Below, one piece after another: positions 14,022-22,585 of a DNA stretch of 32,534 bases (the stretch's first letter is position 1; each line of letters starts with the position of its first letter). Position numbers and translations under genes: made by a program. The stretch covers positions 1 to 32,534 of the forward strand of contig DGOW01000081.1 of assembly GCA_002390225.1 (NCBI GenBank), in the 5' to 3' direction. Below the pieces are notes generated by a model. That model was given only the letters and a program-made list of their open reading frames with translations, ran no database searches and had not been told where the DNA came from. This stretch comes from Gemmatimonadales bacterium UBA4456. GTDB taxonomy: Bacteria > Gemmatimonadota > Gemmatimonadetes > Longimicrobiales > Gaopeijiaceae.

Positions 14022-15713
14022 ATGACGAACGACGCGATCCGGAGTGCTCTCGAGGCTGTCCTCGAGGACATGGGCGCGCCAACCGGGACGATCACGCTCG
14101 AGCAGCCTCGCGACCCGACACACGGCGACGTCGCGACCAATGTCGCACTGACACTCGCCAAACCGCTCTCCCGGGCTCCTCGTCAAATCGCCGAGGAGAT
14201 CGCCGAAAAATTCGACCTTGCTGCGGCCGGGGTCGATGCGGTCGAAGTAGCGGGTCCGGGCTTCCTGAATTTCAGGCTCGCTTCGGGCTCTGTGGTGTCG
14301 GCGCTCGATGACATCCTCGAGGCCGACACCACCTGGGGACGATCTGAGGGGGGGAAGGGGCAGGCGGTCATGGTCGAGTTTGTTTCGGCCAACCCGACTG
14401 GCCCCCTGCACGTCGGTCACGGGCGCCAGGCCGCGCTCGGGGACGGAGTCGCGGCGCTTCTGGACTGGACCGGCTGGAAGGTCCACCGGGAGTACTACTA
14501 CAACGACGCCGGTCGTCAGATCGATCAGTTGGCCTTGAGCGTGCGAGCCCGCTACCGGCAGGCACTCGGTGTCGACGAGGCCGTTCCGGACGATGGCTAC
14601 CGGGGCGAGTACGTGAAGGACGTAGCCAACGCGCTGGTTGCCGAGGTGGCCGATCGCTACGTGGAGGACAACTCCGACGAAGCACTCGACGCGATTCGCA
14701 CCCACGCGGTGAAGATGCTTCGAGAGGAGCAAGACCGGGATCTCAACGACTTCCGCGTTTCCTTCGACGAGTACTTCCTCGAGTCCTCGCTCTACAGCGG
14801 CGGGCGTGTCGACGGAACGATCCAGGACCTGAAGAACACCGGTCTCGTCTACGAACACGACGGCGCGACCTGGCTCAAGACGAGCCAGTTCGGTGACCAG
14901 AAGGACCGCGTCATGGTCCGTAGCAATGGTCAGCCGACGTACTTCCTGCCCGATGTCGCGTACCACATGACGAAGTGGGAACGGGGCTTCGAGCGGGTGA
15001 TCAACGTGCAGGGCGCTGACCATCACGGCACCGTCGATCGAGTACGTGCGGGCCTGCAGGCGCTTGGCCTTCCCTCGGGTTATCCGGAGTACGTGCTCCA
15101 CCAGATGGTGCGGGTCGTGCAGGATAATGAGCAGGTGAAGTTCTCGAAGCGGACCGGCTCGGGCATGACGCTGCGCGAGCTCTACGAGCAGGTGGGTGTC
15201 GACGTCGCCCGGTACTTCTTCCAGATGCGAAAACCGGACGCACACCTCCTTTTCGATCTCGATATCGCGCTCGACCAGTCCGACAAGAACCCGATGTACA
15301 AGGTCCAGTACGCCCATGCCCGGATGTGCTCGATTTTCCGAAAAGGGGAGATGGAGCTGGAAGACGTCGAGGCGGGCTCGGCGGAACTCAGCATGCTAAG
15401 CCATGAGCTCGAGCTGGAACTGGTGAAGCGGCTGGTAGAATTCGCAAGCGTGATCGAGCGGGCGGCGCGGGGCTCATCACCGCACGTCGTCTGCGACTAC
15501 CTCGAGAGGACCGCTGGCGCGGCCAATTCCTGGTATCACGCGGGGAACCCGTCGCGGAACCCTGAACTGGCAGTGCTCACGGGTGACCCGGCACTACGTA
15601 GGGCCCGCCTTGCGCTGGCACGCGCGGTACAGATTGTCCTTCGCAACGGACTTACCCTCCTCGGGATCGACGCGCCAACGCGTATGGTCCGCGAGGACGA
15701 CCAGGAGAACTGA
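14022..15713 (+). CDS. argS: Arginyl-tRNA synthetase
   Basis: This class I synthetase charges tRNA-Arg. The 563-residue chain has the N-terminal Add1 domain (1 to about 85), the HIGH-type motif PLHVGHGRQ with HVGH at 130-133 after VSANPTG, the KMSKS-type loop FSKR (374-377), and the C-terminal anticodon-binding DALR domain (from about 440; NSWYH near its end). ATG 14022 is one base after the FmdB stop. The frame is open further upstream to 13749, but that part overlaps the Ser-rich tail in another frame and carries no homology. No Shine-Dalgarno sequence is visible in the TC-rich stretch before the ATG, so initiation probably depends on ribosomes finishing the upstream gene. Confidence 0.96.
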   Translation: MTNDAIRSALEAVLEDMGAPTGTITLEQPRDPTHGDVATNVALTLAKPLSRAPRQIAEEIAEKFDLAAAGVDAVEVAGPGFLNFRLASGSVVSALDDILEADTTWGRSEGGKGQAVMVEFVSANPTGPLHVGHGRQAALGDGVAALLDWTGWKVHREYYYNDAGRQIDQLALSVRARYRQALGVDEAVPDDGYRGEYVKDVANALVAEVADRYVEDNSDEALDAIRTHAVKMLREEQDRDLNDFRVSFDEYFLESSLYSGGRVDGTIQDLKNTGLVYEHDGATWLKTSQFGDQKDRVMVRSNGQPTYFLPDVAYHMTKWERGFERVINVQGADHHGTVDRVRAGLQALGLPSGYPEYVLHQMVRVVQDNEQVKFSKRTGSGMTLRELYEQVGVDVARYFFQMRKPDAHLLFDLDIALDQSDKNPMYKVQYAHARMCSIFRKGEMELEDVEAGSAELSMLSHELELELVKRLVEFASVIERAARGSSPHVVCDYLERTAGAANSWYHAGNPSRNPELAVLTGDPALRRARLALARAVQIVLRNGLTLLGIDAPTRMVREDDQEN

Positions 15714-15718
15714 GTTTC

Positions 15719-16648
15719 ATGTCGATTCTCTGTGTAGGCAGTGTGGCGCTCGATTCTGTCGAGACCCCGTTCGGCAAGGCCGATCGTGTGCTCGGTGGGT
15801 CGGCCGTCTACTTCTCAGCTGCGGCCACCGTCTTCAATCCGGTCCAGCTGGTTGGTGTGGTCGGTGACGACTATCCGGTCGACGAACTGCGCTTTCTCGA
15901 GGAGCGTGGAGCTGACCTCAGCGGCATCGAGCATGCGAGCGGGAAGAGCTTCTTCTGGGCCGGTCGTTATCACTACGACCTGAACACGCGGGACACGCTC
16001 GATACGCAGCTGGGCGTCTTCGCTGAATTCGAACCGAAGATCCCCGACTCGTTCCGCGACGCGCGCTTCGTCTTCCTTGGGAACATCGATCCGGCCCTAC
16101 AGCATGACGTCCTCAACCAGGTCACCGCACCTGAGGTGGTTGCGTGCGACACGATGAATTTCTGGATTGAAGGTGCCCGTGAGCCGCTGCTCGAGTTGCT
16201 GGGTAGGGTTCGGATCCTCATGGTCAACGACGAGGAGGTCCGGCAGCTCGCGGGTCAGGCGAACCTGCTCAAGGCCGCCCGGTGGGTGCAGGACCAGGGC
16301 CCCGAGATTGTCGTCGTGAAGAAGGGCGAACACGGCGCCATCCTCTTCACGGACGACTGGATGTTCCATGTACCTGGCTTCCCGCTCGAGGAAGTGTTTG
16401 ACCCTACCGGGGCGGGAGACTCGTTCGCCGGAGGCTTTATGGGCCATCTGGCGCGGTCTGGCGAAGTGACGCCGGCCACGCTGCGGCAGGCCATGGTGTT
16501 CGGCTCTGCGCTCGGCTCCTTCGCGTGTGAGCGCTTCAGCGTCGAACGTCTGCAGGAACTGCACACCGACGACGTCGCGGCCCGGGTGGAAGAATTCCGG
16601 CGCCTGACCGCCTTCGAAACCCATCTGGCAGTGGAGCAGTATGTCTGA
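15719..16648 (+). CDS. PfkB-family carbohydrate or nucleoside kinase
   Basis: This 309-residue ribokinase-fold enzyme phosphorylates a sugar or nucleoside at a hydroxymethyl group using ATP. Visible signatures are the N-terminal VLGGSAVYFSAAA (24-36), where GG begins the substrate-binding region, and the C-terminal PfkB signature DPTGAGDSFAGGF (228-240) with catalytic Asp234 and the GAGD anion hole. The substrate cannot be told: adenosine, ribose and fructose kinases share these motifs, and the purM neighbour only hints at a nucleoside link. ATG 15719 is 5 bases past the argS stop, with AGGAG at 15703-15707 inside argS. It overlaps purM by 8 bases. Confidence 0.9.
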   Translation: MSILCVGSVALDSVETPFGKADRVLGGSAVYFSAAATVFNPVQLVGVVGDDYPVDELRFLEERGADLSGIEHASGKSFFWAGRYHYDLNTRDTLDTQLGVFAEFEPKIPDSFRDARFVFLGNIDPALQHDVLNQVTAPEVVACDTMNFWIEGAREPLLELLGRVRILMVNDEEVRQLAGQANLLKAARWVQDQGPEIVVVKKGEHGAILFTDDWMFHVPGFPLEEVFDPTGAGDSFAGGFMGHLARSGEVTPATLRQAMVFGSALGSFACERFSVERLQELHTDDVAARVEEFRRLTAFETHLAVEQYV

Positions 16649-17669
16649 CGGACTCAGCTACGCCGATGCGGGCGTCGATCTCGATGCGGCCGAGCGCACG
16701 AAAGAAGGCCTGAAGGAACTCGTCGCCTCGACACGCGATCGTTTCACCCTCTCCGAGCTGGGAGCATTCGGTGGGCTGTATCAGGTCCCGGACGACGTTG
16801 ATCAGCCTGTGCTTGTCTCGAGCGCGGACGGCGTCGGGACCAAGCTCAAGCTCGCGTTCTCGATGGGCGTACATCACACGGTCGGCCAGTGCCTGGTGAA
16901 CCACTGCGTCAACGACATTCTGGTGCAGGGTGCCCGGCCCATGTTCTTCCTCGACTATCTCGCGACGGGCGAGATGGATGAGGCTGTGGTACAGGATGTG
17001 GTCCGTGGTGTGGCGATCGCGTGCAAGGAGAACAGCTGCGCGCTCCTCGGTGGAGAGACGGCGCAAATGCCGGACTTCTACGCCGCAGATGAGTATGACC
17101 TGGCGGGTTTCATCGTCGGTTCTGTCGCGCGCACTTCGGTGATTGACGGTTCGCGGATCACGGAGGGCGATATGCTCGTCGGCCTCGCATCGTCGGGTTT
17201 GCACACGAACGGGTACACGCTGGCTCGGAAGATCGTCTTCGACGTGATGGGGCTTTCCGTCGAGGATGTACTGCCGGGGACCGGTCGCACGGTGGGTGAA
17301 GAGCTGCTCGCCGTTCACCGCAGCTATCTGAATCTACTCGAAGGCCCGCTGAGCGATGGGATCGTCCACGGGCTGGCTCACGTGACTGGCGGCGGTATCC
17401 CCGGCAATCTGCCGCGTGTGCTGCCCAAGGGCCTGGGGGCTGTCGTCGATCGCGAGGCGTGGCCGGTACCGGGTGTCTTCCAGACATTGCAGGAGGCAGG
17501 TGCGGTTGCCCGCGAAGAGATGGATCGGGTCTTCAACATGGGAGTCGGAATGATCGTTGTGGTGGCTCCGGACGACGTCGCCGCCATTCACGCAGCCGCG
17601 GCGGCTCACGACATCGAAAGCTGGACGATCGGTCATATCGAAGCTGGCTCGGAGGTCAGCTACCGGTGA
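16641..17669 (+). CDS. purM: Phosphoribosylformylglycinamidine cyclo-ligase (AIR synthetase)
   Basis: The enzyme closes the imidazole ring of the purine precursor, using ATP to turn FGAM into AIR. The 342 residues match PurM throughout: YADAGVDLDAAE at the N-terminus, SSADGVGTKLK (60-70), VNHCVNDILVQGA (87-98), LLGGETAQMP (135-144), GLASSGLHTNGY and HVTGGGIPGNLPRVLP. Its ATG lies inside the kinase gene (8-base overlap) with GGAG at 16633-16636. Its stop overlaps a GTG start of the next gene. No other purine gene is in the window, so it is part of a mixed operon rather than a pur cluster. Confidence 0.97.
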   Translation: MSDGLSYADAGVDLDAAERTKEGLKELVASTRDRFTLSELGAFGGLYQVPDDVDQPVLVSSADGVGTKLKLAFSMGVHHTVGQCLVNHCVNDILVQGARPMFFLDYLATGEMDEAVVQDVVRGVAIACKENSCALLGGETAQMPDFYAADEYDLAGFIVGSVARTSVIDGSRITEGDMLVGLASSGLHTNGYTLARKIVFDVMGLSVEDVLPGTGRTVGEELLAVHRSYLNLLEGPLSDGIVHGLAHVTGGGIPGNLPRVLPKGLGAVVDREAWPVPGVFQTLQEAGAVAREEMDRVFNMGVGMIVVVAPDDVAAIHAAAAAHDIESWTIGHIEAGSEVSYR

Positions 17670-18628
17670 AGGCTCGAGGCACTGCCGCAGCCCTGATCAC
17701 AGGGGCAATGATGTGGGTGGTGCCGTCCTCTGCGCAGACACCGGGACAGCTGGCCGAAGCGTGCACCGTGGCCTCAGGCGCTGCGCGGTTCTGCACCGGC
17801 GCGGCTGTAGGCGCACGTGCGATCCAGTCGCAGGTGGGACTGCTCGCCGGCACGGGCGTCGAAATCCCAGGCACGGCCACCACATTGGGCACTCGCGTCG
17901 GCGGCGGGCCGCGGCTGGCCTTTTCCCTGCGCGCGGGACTGGTCGATATGTCGTTTCCCGACCTGTCGGCTCAACTGTCGGATCCGTTGGTCACGCGTGA
18001 GGCGGGTGCTATGGCTACCGCGGTCCACGGTCGAGCCTCCGCGGGTTTCTTCGATGGCTTCCAGCTCATGCCGACGGTCGGTGGCTTTCTGTCTCTCGAC
18101 GTTTTTGGCCAGGCGAGCCTGCTCTTCGTTCCCGAGGACGAGGAACTCACCGGTGGCTCGCGGTCGTACTCAGCGGGTGTCCGGATTGGTGTCCTGCGCG
18201 AGGGCTTCACTGTGCCCGGCATCTCGGTCTCTGTGGCGAAGCGATTCCCGGAGGATGTTTCGTATCTGGCGGACGGCGACGTGATCGAGGTGGAGCCCGG
18301 CGTTATCTCTTATCGTGCCGTCCTCGGCAAGGATCTCTTCGCCATCGAGTGGCTGGCCGGAGTCGGCTACGATGAGTACGACGGCAACGTCACGCTGGAT
18401 GTCGTGGATTCGGGCGCAGTCGGTAGCCGTGTGACCATCAGCGCCCCACTTGGCTCCGACCGACTCATGTATTTCGGCGGAGCTTCTACGACCCTGGGCA
18501 TCGTACTGACGCTTTCGATCGAAGCCGGATGGGCAGAGGGATTCGAAGCTCTCCCTGGTTGGGATGGCCCGCACGACCCGACATCCAGGACACTGTTCGG
18601 CGGCCTGGCCGCCCGGCTCACGCTCTAG
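17666..18628 (+). CDS. Secreted protein of unknown family, possible outer-membrane beta-barrel
   Basis: I do not recognise this 320-residue protein. The GTG start overlaps the purM stop (GTGA). The N-terminus KARGTAAALITGAMMWVVPSSA followed by Gln is a good signal peptide with a likely cut after residue 23. The mature part has two cysteines close together (EACTVASGAARFC) and then alternating short hydrophobic strands with Gly and aromatic residues, such as SAGVRIGVLREGF, LFAIEWLAGVGYDEYDG and TLGIVLTLSIEAGW. It ends FGGLAARLTL, close to the terminal strand pattern of outer-membrane barrels. It sits between purM and ribD with no spacing and so is probably cotranscribed with them. The barrel assignment is inference from pattern only. 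Confidence 0.7.
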   Translation: MKARGTAAALITGAMMWVVPSSAQTPGQLAEACTVASGAARFCTGAAVGARAIQSQVGLLAGTGVEIPGTATTLGTRVGGGPRLAFSLRAGLVDMSFPDLSAQLSDPLVTREAGAMATAVHGRASAGFFDGFQLMPTVGGFLSLDVFGQASLLFVPEDEELTGGSRSYSAGVRIGVLREGFTVPGISVSVAKRFPEDVSYLADGDVIEVEPGVISYRAVLGKDLFAIEWLAGVGYDEYDGNVTLDVVDSGAVGSRVTISAPLGSDRLMYFGGASTTLGIVLTLSIEAGWAEGFEALPGWDGPHDPTSRTLFGGLAARLTL

Positions 18629-18632
18629 GCGC

Positions 18633-19769
18633 ATGAGCTTCCGTCCCCCGCTGATCGAACTCGAGCCTGCGGATGCACTCCACCTTGAGTGCGCGCGCCG
18701 CATCGCGCAGGAGGGCTGGGGGCAGGTGCATCCGAACCCGATGGTCGGTTGTGTCCTGGTAAAAGACGGCAAGGTGATCGGGGAAGGGTGTCACGAGGTG
18801 TTCGGTGGGCCACATGCGGAGATCGTAGCGTTGGAGGACGCTCGATCCAGGGCCGAGGGCGCGACCGCCTATGTCAGCCTCGAGCCTTGCAATCATCAGG
18901 GAAAGACGCCCCCCTGTGCTCAGGCGCTCCTTAAGGCCGGTGTCCGCCGAGTGGTTTACGGGGCGAGCGATCCGGGATTAGCATCCGGTGGTGGTGCTCA
19001 GACACTGCGCGCGGGCGGTGTCGACGTGGTGGGGCCCGTGTGGGATGACGTCGCCGCGCGCTCCGAGAATCCTGCCTTTTTCCACGGGGCTCGAAGCGCG
19101 CGCCCGTTCGTCGCCCTCAAGCTTGCCGCGAGCCTCGACGCGCGCATTGCGGCTGCGCCGGGTCAGCGGACCCGGATAACGGGAATAGAGGCGGAGCGCG
19201 AGGTTCACCGCATCCGTGCAGGGTTCGATGCCGTGATGGTCGGCGCCGGTACGATGAACACGGATGACCCACGACTCACACCACGGCTGGTTTCACCCGG
19301 ACGTGACCCGATTCGGCGGATTCTCCTTCTCCCTGACGCTGAGTTGGCGTCGGACGCGGCCGTCCTGGCCGACGCCGACATACATGCGGTACACGTGTTC
19401 TGTCTCGAGACAGCGAGTGAGGCTGCGCTGGAGCTGCGGGAACGCACAGGTGTCTACCTGCATCCGGTCCCCGCCGACGGGAGCAATGCGCAGTTCCTCG
19501 ACCTCGAGGCCGTGTTCGCACGCTGTTTCGAACTGGGGATCGGAGCGATTCTGTGCGAGGGTGGGGCGGCCCTTGGTGCCAGCCTGCTCCGTGAACAGCT
19601 TGTGGACCGTCTCTACCTGTTCATCGCGCCGCGGGTCCTCGGCGGGGCTGGTGTTGCAGCGTACGCGGCCGACGCGGATCAGCTGGACTGGAATGAGTAT
19701 ACAGCTGCGTGTCCGCCTGCGGCTTTTGGCTCGGATACGCTGATCATACTCGACCGGATCGTGGACTGA
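18633..19769 (+). CDS. ribD: Bifunctional riboflavin deaminase/reductase
   Basis: The protein deaminates and then reduces the first pyrimidine intermediates of riboflavin synthesis. The 378 residues contain a cytidine-deaminase-like domain (about 12-145) with zinc ligands H61 (PHAE, E63 catalytic), C86 and C95 (EPCNHQGKTPPC), and a reductase domain (from about 150) with VALKLAASLDARIA and GAGTMNTDDPRLTPR. ATG 18633 is 4 bases after the previous stop; the frame is open upstream, but only inside that gene. The final TGA shares its A with the ribE ATG. No FMN riboswitch precedes it, since there is no non-coding space upstream. Confidence 0.96.
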   Translation: MSFRPPLIELEPADALHLECARRIAQEGWGQVHPNPMVGCVLVKDGKVIGEGCHEVFGGPHAEIVALEDARSRAEGATAYVSLEPCNHQGKTPPCAQALLKAGVRRVVYGASDPGLASGGGAQTLRAGGVDVVGPVWDDVAARSENPAFFHGARSARPFVALKLAASLDARIAAAPGQRTRITGIEAEREVHRIRAGFDAVMVGAGTMNTDDPRLTPRLVSPGRDPIRRILLLPDAELASDAAVLADADIHAVHVFCLETASEAALELRERTGVYLHPVPADGSNAQFLDLEAVFARCFELGIGAILCEGGAALGASLLREQLVDRLYLFIAPRVLGGAGVAAYAADADQLDWNEYTAACPPAAFGSDTLIILDRIVD

Positions 19770-20389
19770 TGTTCAGTGGCATCGTCGAAGAGGTCGGGAC
19801 CATCAAAAACGTGGTCGACCTAGAGTCTACACGGCGCTTCCAAGTCGAGGTGCCTGCCTTCGCCGGAGAGCTCGGGTTGGGAGATTCGGTCTGCGTCGAC
19901 GGCGCCTGCCTGACTGTGACCGAGCTCGGAAAGACGGGCTTCGCGGTCGACGTGATTGGTACGACGCTCGACCGCACGCTGGCCGGAGGTTATGAAGCGG
20001 GGAGTCGAGTGAACCTTGAGCGAGCGCTCCAGATTGGCGGTCGACTGGACGGTCATCTTGTTCAGGGACATGTGGATGTGGTCGGTCACCTCATGTCATC
20101 TATCAAGGAAGGTGAGTTCTGGGTGCTCGACGTCGAGGTTCCGGACGAGGTCCTTTCCGAAACCATCGAGCACGGCTCGATTACGCTGAATGGTGTGAGT
20201 CTTACCGTGAGTGAACTTCTCGAGGGCCGGGGGGTTCGCATCGGCATCATTCCGTTTACGCATGAGCACACTAACCTGGGTCTGCTGGCTCCCGGGGACC
20301 CGGTCAACGTCGAAGGTGACCTCATCGGGAAGTACGTCGCCAGAATCCTGACCCGACGAATGAAGCCTGAGCCCGGCATCGGCTCGTGA
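19769..20389 (+). CDS. ribE: Riboflavin synthase alpha chain
   Basis: The enzyme dismutates two 6,7-dimethyl-8-ribityllumazine molecules into riboflavin and the pyrimidine substrate. The 206-residue protein has two lumazine-binding repeats: one starting MFSGIVEEVGTI with VDGACLTV, the other from about residue 98 with GHLVQGHVD just before it and LNGVSLTVSEL (about 138-148) within. The ATG overlaps the ribD stop by one base (TGATG). The 12-base gap to ribBA contains the ribosome site of that gene. Confidence 0.96.
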   Translation: MFSGIVEEVGTIKNVVDLESTRRFQVEVPAFAGELGLGDSVCVDGACLTVTELGKTGFAVDVIGTTLDRTLAGGYEAGSRVNLERALQIGGRLDGHLVQGHVDVVGHLMSSIKEGEFWVLDVEVPDEVLSETIEHGSITLNGVSLTVSELLEGRGVRIGIIPFTHEHTNLGLLAPGDPVNVEGDLIGKYVARILTRRMKPEPGIGS

Positions 20390-20401
20390 GAGGTGTTTGA
20401 G

Positions 20402-21601
20402 ATGAAGTTCGACCGCGTCGCGGACGCCATCGAGGATATTCGCCAAGGGCGGATGATCATCGTTGCGGACGACGAGGACCGTGAGAACGAAGGTGATCTG
20501 GTGATGGCCGCTTCGGCGATCACCCCGGAGGCGGTCAATTTCATGGCCGAGCGCGGCCGTGGGCTCATCTGCGTCACCATGTTCCCGGACCGGGCCGATG
20601 AGCTCGATCTCCCGCTGATGACGGATCGCAACACAGATCCGCACCAGACGGCCTTCACGATTTCTGTCGACGCCCACACCAAGTACGGGGTCACGACCGG
20701 GATCAGCGCTCAGGACCGAGCCAAGACGATCGAGCTCCTCGCGAATGAGGGGACGGTGCCGGACGACTTCCGTCGCCCAGGCCACGTCTTTCCCCTCCGA
20801 GCGAAGTTGGGCGGCGTCTTGCGTCGAGTCGGGCAGACCGAGGCATCCGTCGATCTCGCCCGTCTGGCTGGATTGCCCCCAGTCGGGGTCATCTGCGAAA
20901 TCCTCGACGATGACGGCACGATGGCACGGCGCCCGAAGCTCGAGGAGTTCGCAGCGGAGCAGGGACTCAAGTTCATCACAGTGGCTCAGCTGGTTCGGTA
21001 TCGACTCACGCGAACGCGCCTGGTCGAGCGCATTGCAGAGGCGAAGATGCCCACGGAGTATGGAGACTTCTCCGTGATCGGCTTTCGAAGTGTCGTGGAT
21101 GGTCGGGAACACGTCGCCCTGGTGAGGGGAGAGGTGGCTGGCGTGGATGGCGCGCTGGTGCGGATGCACTCCGAGTGCCTGACCGGTGACGTGTTCGGCT
21201 CGAAGCGGTGTGACTGTGGAGAGCAATTGCACGCCGCGATGCGCCAGATCGATGAGGAGGGCGTCGGCGCGATCGTGTACCTGCGCCAAGAGGGACGGGG
21301 CATCGGCCTCGGTAACAAGCTGAAGGCCTATCATCTCCAAGACGGCGGGATGGACACTGTCGAGGCCAACGAAGAGCTCGGTTTCCAGCCCGACCTCCGG
21401 GACTATGGGATCGGAGCTCAGATCCTGCTGGAACTGGGTCTTCATTCGATCCGATTGCTCACGAACAACCCGCGGAAGATCGTCGGTCTGGACGGGTATG
21501 ACCTCGAGATCACGGGCCGAGAGCCCCTGCGTGTCGAACCGGGTGAGTTCAACCGGGACTACCTTGCAACGAAGAAGACCAAGCTGGGGCACATTCTTTG
21601 A
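20402..21601 (+). CDS. ribBA: Bifunctional DHBP synthase / GTP cyclohydrolase II
   Basis: The N-terminal half turns ribulose 5-phosphate into 3,4-dihydroxy-2-butanone 4-phosphate, and the C-terminal half opens GTP, the two entry steps of riboflavin synthesis. Domain one (about 1-200) shows DDEDRENEGDL (23-33), HTKYGVTTGISAQDRAKTI and RPGHVFPLRA. Domain two (about 205-399) carries the zinc cysteines C259, C270 and C272 (SECLTGDVFGSKRCDC), RQEGRGIGL and the NNPRKIVGLDGY segment. I prefer ATG 20402, with GAGAGG about 9 bases upstream; GTG 20393 is an in-frame alternative that adds three residues. The stop overlaps the TTG start of ribH. Confidence 0.96.
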   Translation: MKFDRVADAIEDIRQGRMIIVADDEDRENEGDLVMAASAITPEAVNFMAERGRGLICVTMFPDRADELDLPLMTDRNTDPHQTAFTISVDAHTKYGVTTGISAQDRAKTIELLANEGTVPDDFRRPGHVFPLRAKLGGVLRRVGQTEASVDLARLAGLPPVGVICEILDDDGTMARRPKLEEFAAEQGLKFITVAQLVRYRLTRTRLVERIAEAKMPTEYGDFSVIGFRSVVDGREHVALVRGEVAGVDGALVRMHSECLTGDVFGSKRCDCGEQLHAAMRQIDEEGVGAIVYLRQEGRGIGLGNKLKAYHLQDGGMDTVEANEELGFQPDLRDYGIGAQILLELGLHSIRLLTNNPRKIVGLDGYDLEITGREPLRVEPGEFNRDYLATKKTKLGHIL

Positions 21602-22092
21602 GCACGCTCGGGTCACCGGTGGACGAGCGTCGCGGGGAGGTCGATGCGACTGGATTGCGCGTTGTGATCATCGCAGCCCGCTTCAATGCCGAGATCACCG
21701 ACAGTCTTCTGCGTGGTGCCCTCGAAGCCCTCGCCGAGCATGGGGCGCACGATGACGACCTGACCGCCATTCGGGTTCCGGGGGCATGGGAGCTTCCGCA
21801 GACGGCTGCGCGAGCGGTCGAGACCGGACGATTCGACGCGGTCATCACCCTCGGGTGTGTCATCCGCGGTGAAACGCCTCACTTCGACTACGTGTGCCAG
21901 GAGACGTCGCTCGGGCTGGGTGCCGTGGCGAGAGCGGCCGACATTCCGGTCGTCTTCGGTGTCCTGACCACCGACGATCTTGCTCAGGCTCAGGGCCGGG
22001 CAGGTGAAGGCAAGAGCAATAAGGGCTACGAGGCTGCCATGGCCGCGCTGGAGATGATCTCTGTCGGTCGATTCCTTCGGGATGGCCCATGA
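21598..22092 (+). CDS. ribH: 6,7-dimethyl-8-ribityllumazine synthase
   Basis: The enzyme condenses the butanone phosphate made by RibBA with the pyrimidine made by RibD. The 164 residues show VVIIAARFNAEITDSLL (22-38), VPGAWELP (60-67), GCVIRGETPHFDYV (86-99) with His95 as the likely catalytic residue, VFGVLTTD and the NKGYEAA segment. The start is TTG 21598, overlapping the ribBA stop as TTGA; GTG 21619 is an alternative seven codons later. Its TGA overlaps the nusB ATG, so ribBA, ribH and nusB form one coupled run. Confidence 0.95.
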   Translation: MSTLGSPVDERRGEVDATGLRVVIIAARFNAEITDSLLRGALEALAEHGAHDDDLTAIRVPGAWELPQTAARAVETGRFDAVITLGCVIRGETPHFDYVCQETSLGLGAVARAADIPVVFGVLTTDDLAQAQGRAGEGKSNKGYEAAMAALEMISVGRFLRDGP

Positions 22093-22556
22093 GCCTTGAG
22101 GAGCCACAAACCCAGCGCAAACTCGACCGCGCCGAGCGCATCGGTCGAAGTCGGGCCCGGGCCTGGGCCCTGCAGATCCATTACAAATGGGAGAGTCAGG
22201 ACCTCGGAGACTCTCTGCGCGATGCGCTTGTGGATACGACTGCAACGCGCCGGATCGCCCCGTCCCGCCTTCCCTATATCCGTGAGATTCTGTCGCTCCT
22301 GGACGAGCATATGGACGAGATCGACGAGACGCTGCGTCGATATCTCGACAATTGGAGCCTCGACCGTCTTTCGCGGATCGACCGAGCGGTCCTGAGGATC
22401 GGCGCGATCGAACTCCTCTACCGCGATGACATTCCGCCCAAGGTCGCGATTCAGGAGGCGATCCACCTCGCCGAGGCCTATGGAGGAGACGATTCTCCAC
22501 GGTTCGTGAACGGGGTCCTGGATGCCCTCTATAAGGCTCGAGCGAACGGGGCGTGA
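22089..22556 (+). CDS. nusB: Transcription antitermination factor NusB
   Basis: NusB binds the boxA RNA with ribosomal protein S10 and prevents premature termination in rRNA operons. The 155-residue, all-helical protein has the family pattern: RSRARAWALQIHYKWE near the N-terminus, NWSLDRLSRIDRAVLRIGAI, PPKVAIQEAIHLAEAYG and the closing RFVNGVLDAL. ATG 22089 overlaps the ribH stop. The ribH-nusB pair is widespread in bacteria. The first 20 residues are a polar extension. Confidence 0.95.
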   Translation: MSLEEPQTQRKLDRAERIGRSRARAWALQIHYKWESQDLGDSLRDALVDTTATRRIAPSRLPYIREILSLLDEHMDEIDETLRRYLDNWSLDRLSRIDRAVLRIGAIELLYRDDIPPKVAIQEAIHLAEAYGGDDSPRFVNGVLDALYKARANGA

Positions 22557-22585
22557 CCTCGCCGCAAGAACCTGCCTGAGCCGCC

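Noticed and set aside
13845..15317. A 490-codon minus-strand frame opposite argS and fmdB
   Set aside because: It has no motif, is opposite two clear genes, and its end is the antisense of the Ser-rich low-complexity tail.
18601..18632. FMN riboswitch upstream of ribD
   Set aside because: Only 4 bases separate ribD from the preceding gene, leaving no room for the roughly 130-base RFN element.
20096..21616. A 506-codon open frame on the minus strand opposite ribBA
   Set aside because: It mirrors the codons of a well-supported enzyme, has no recognisable motif, and is typical of GC-rich DNA, where the antisense frame is often open.
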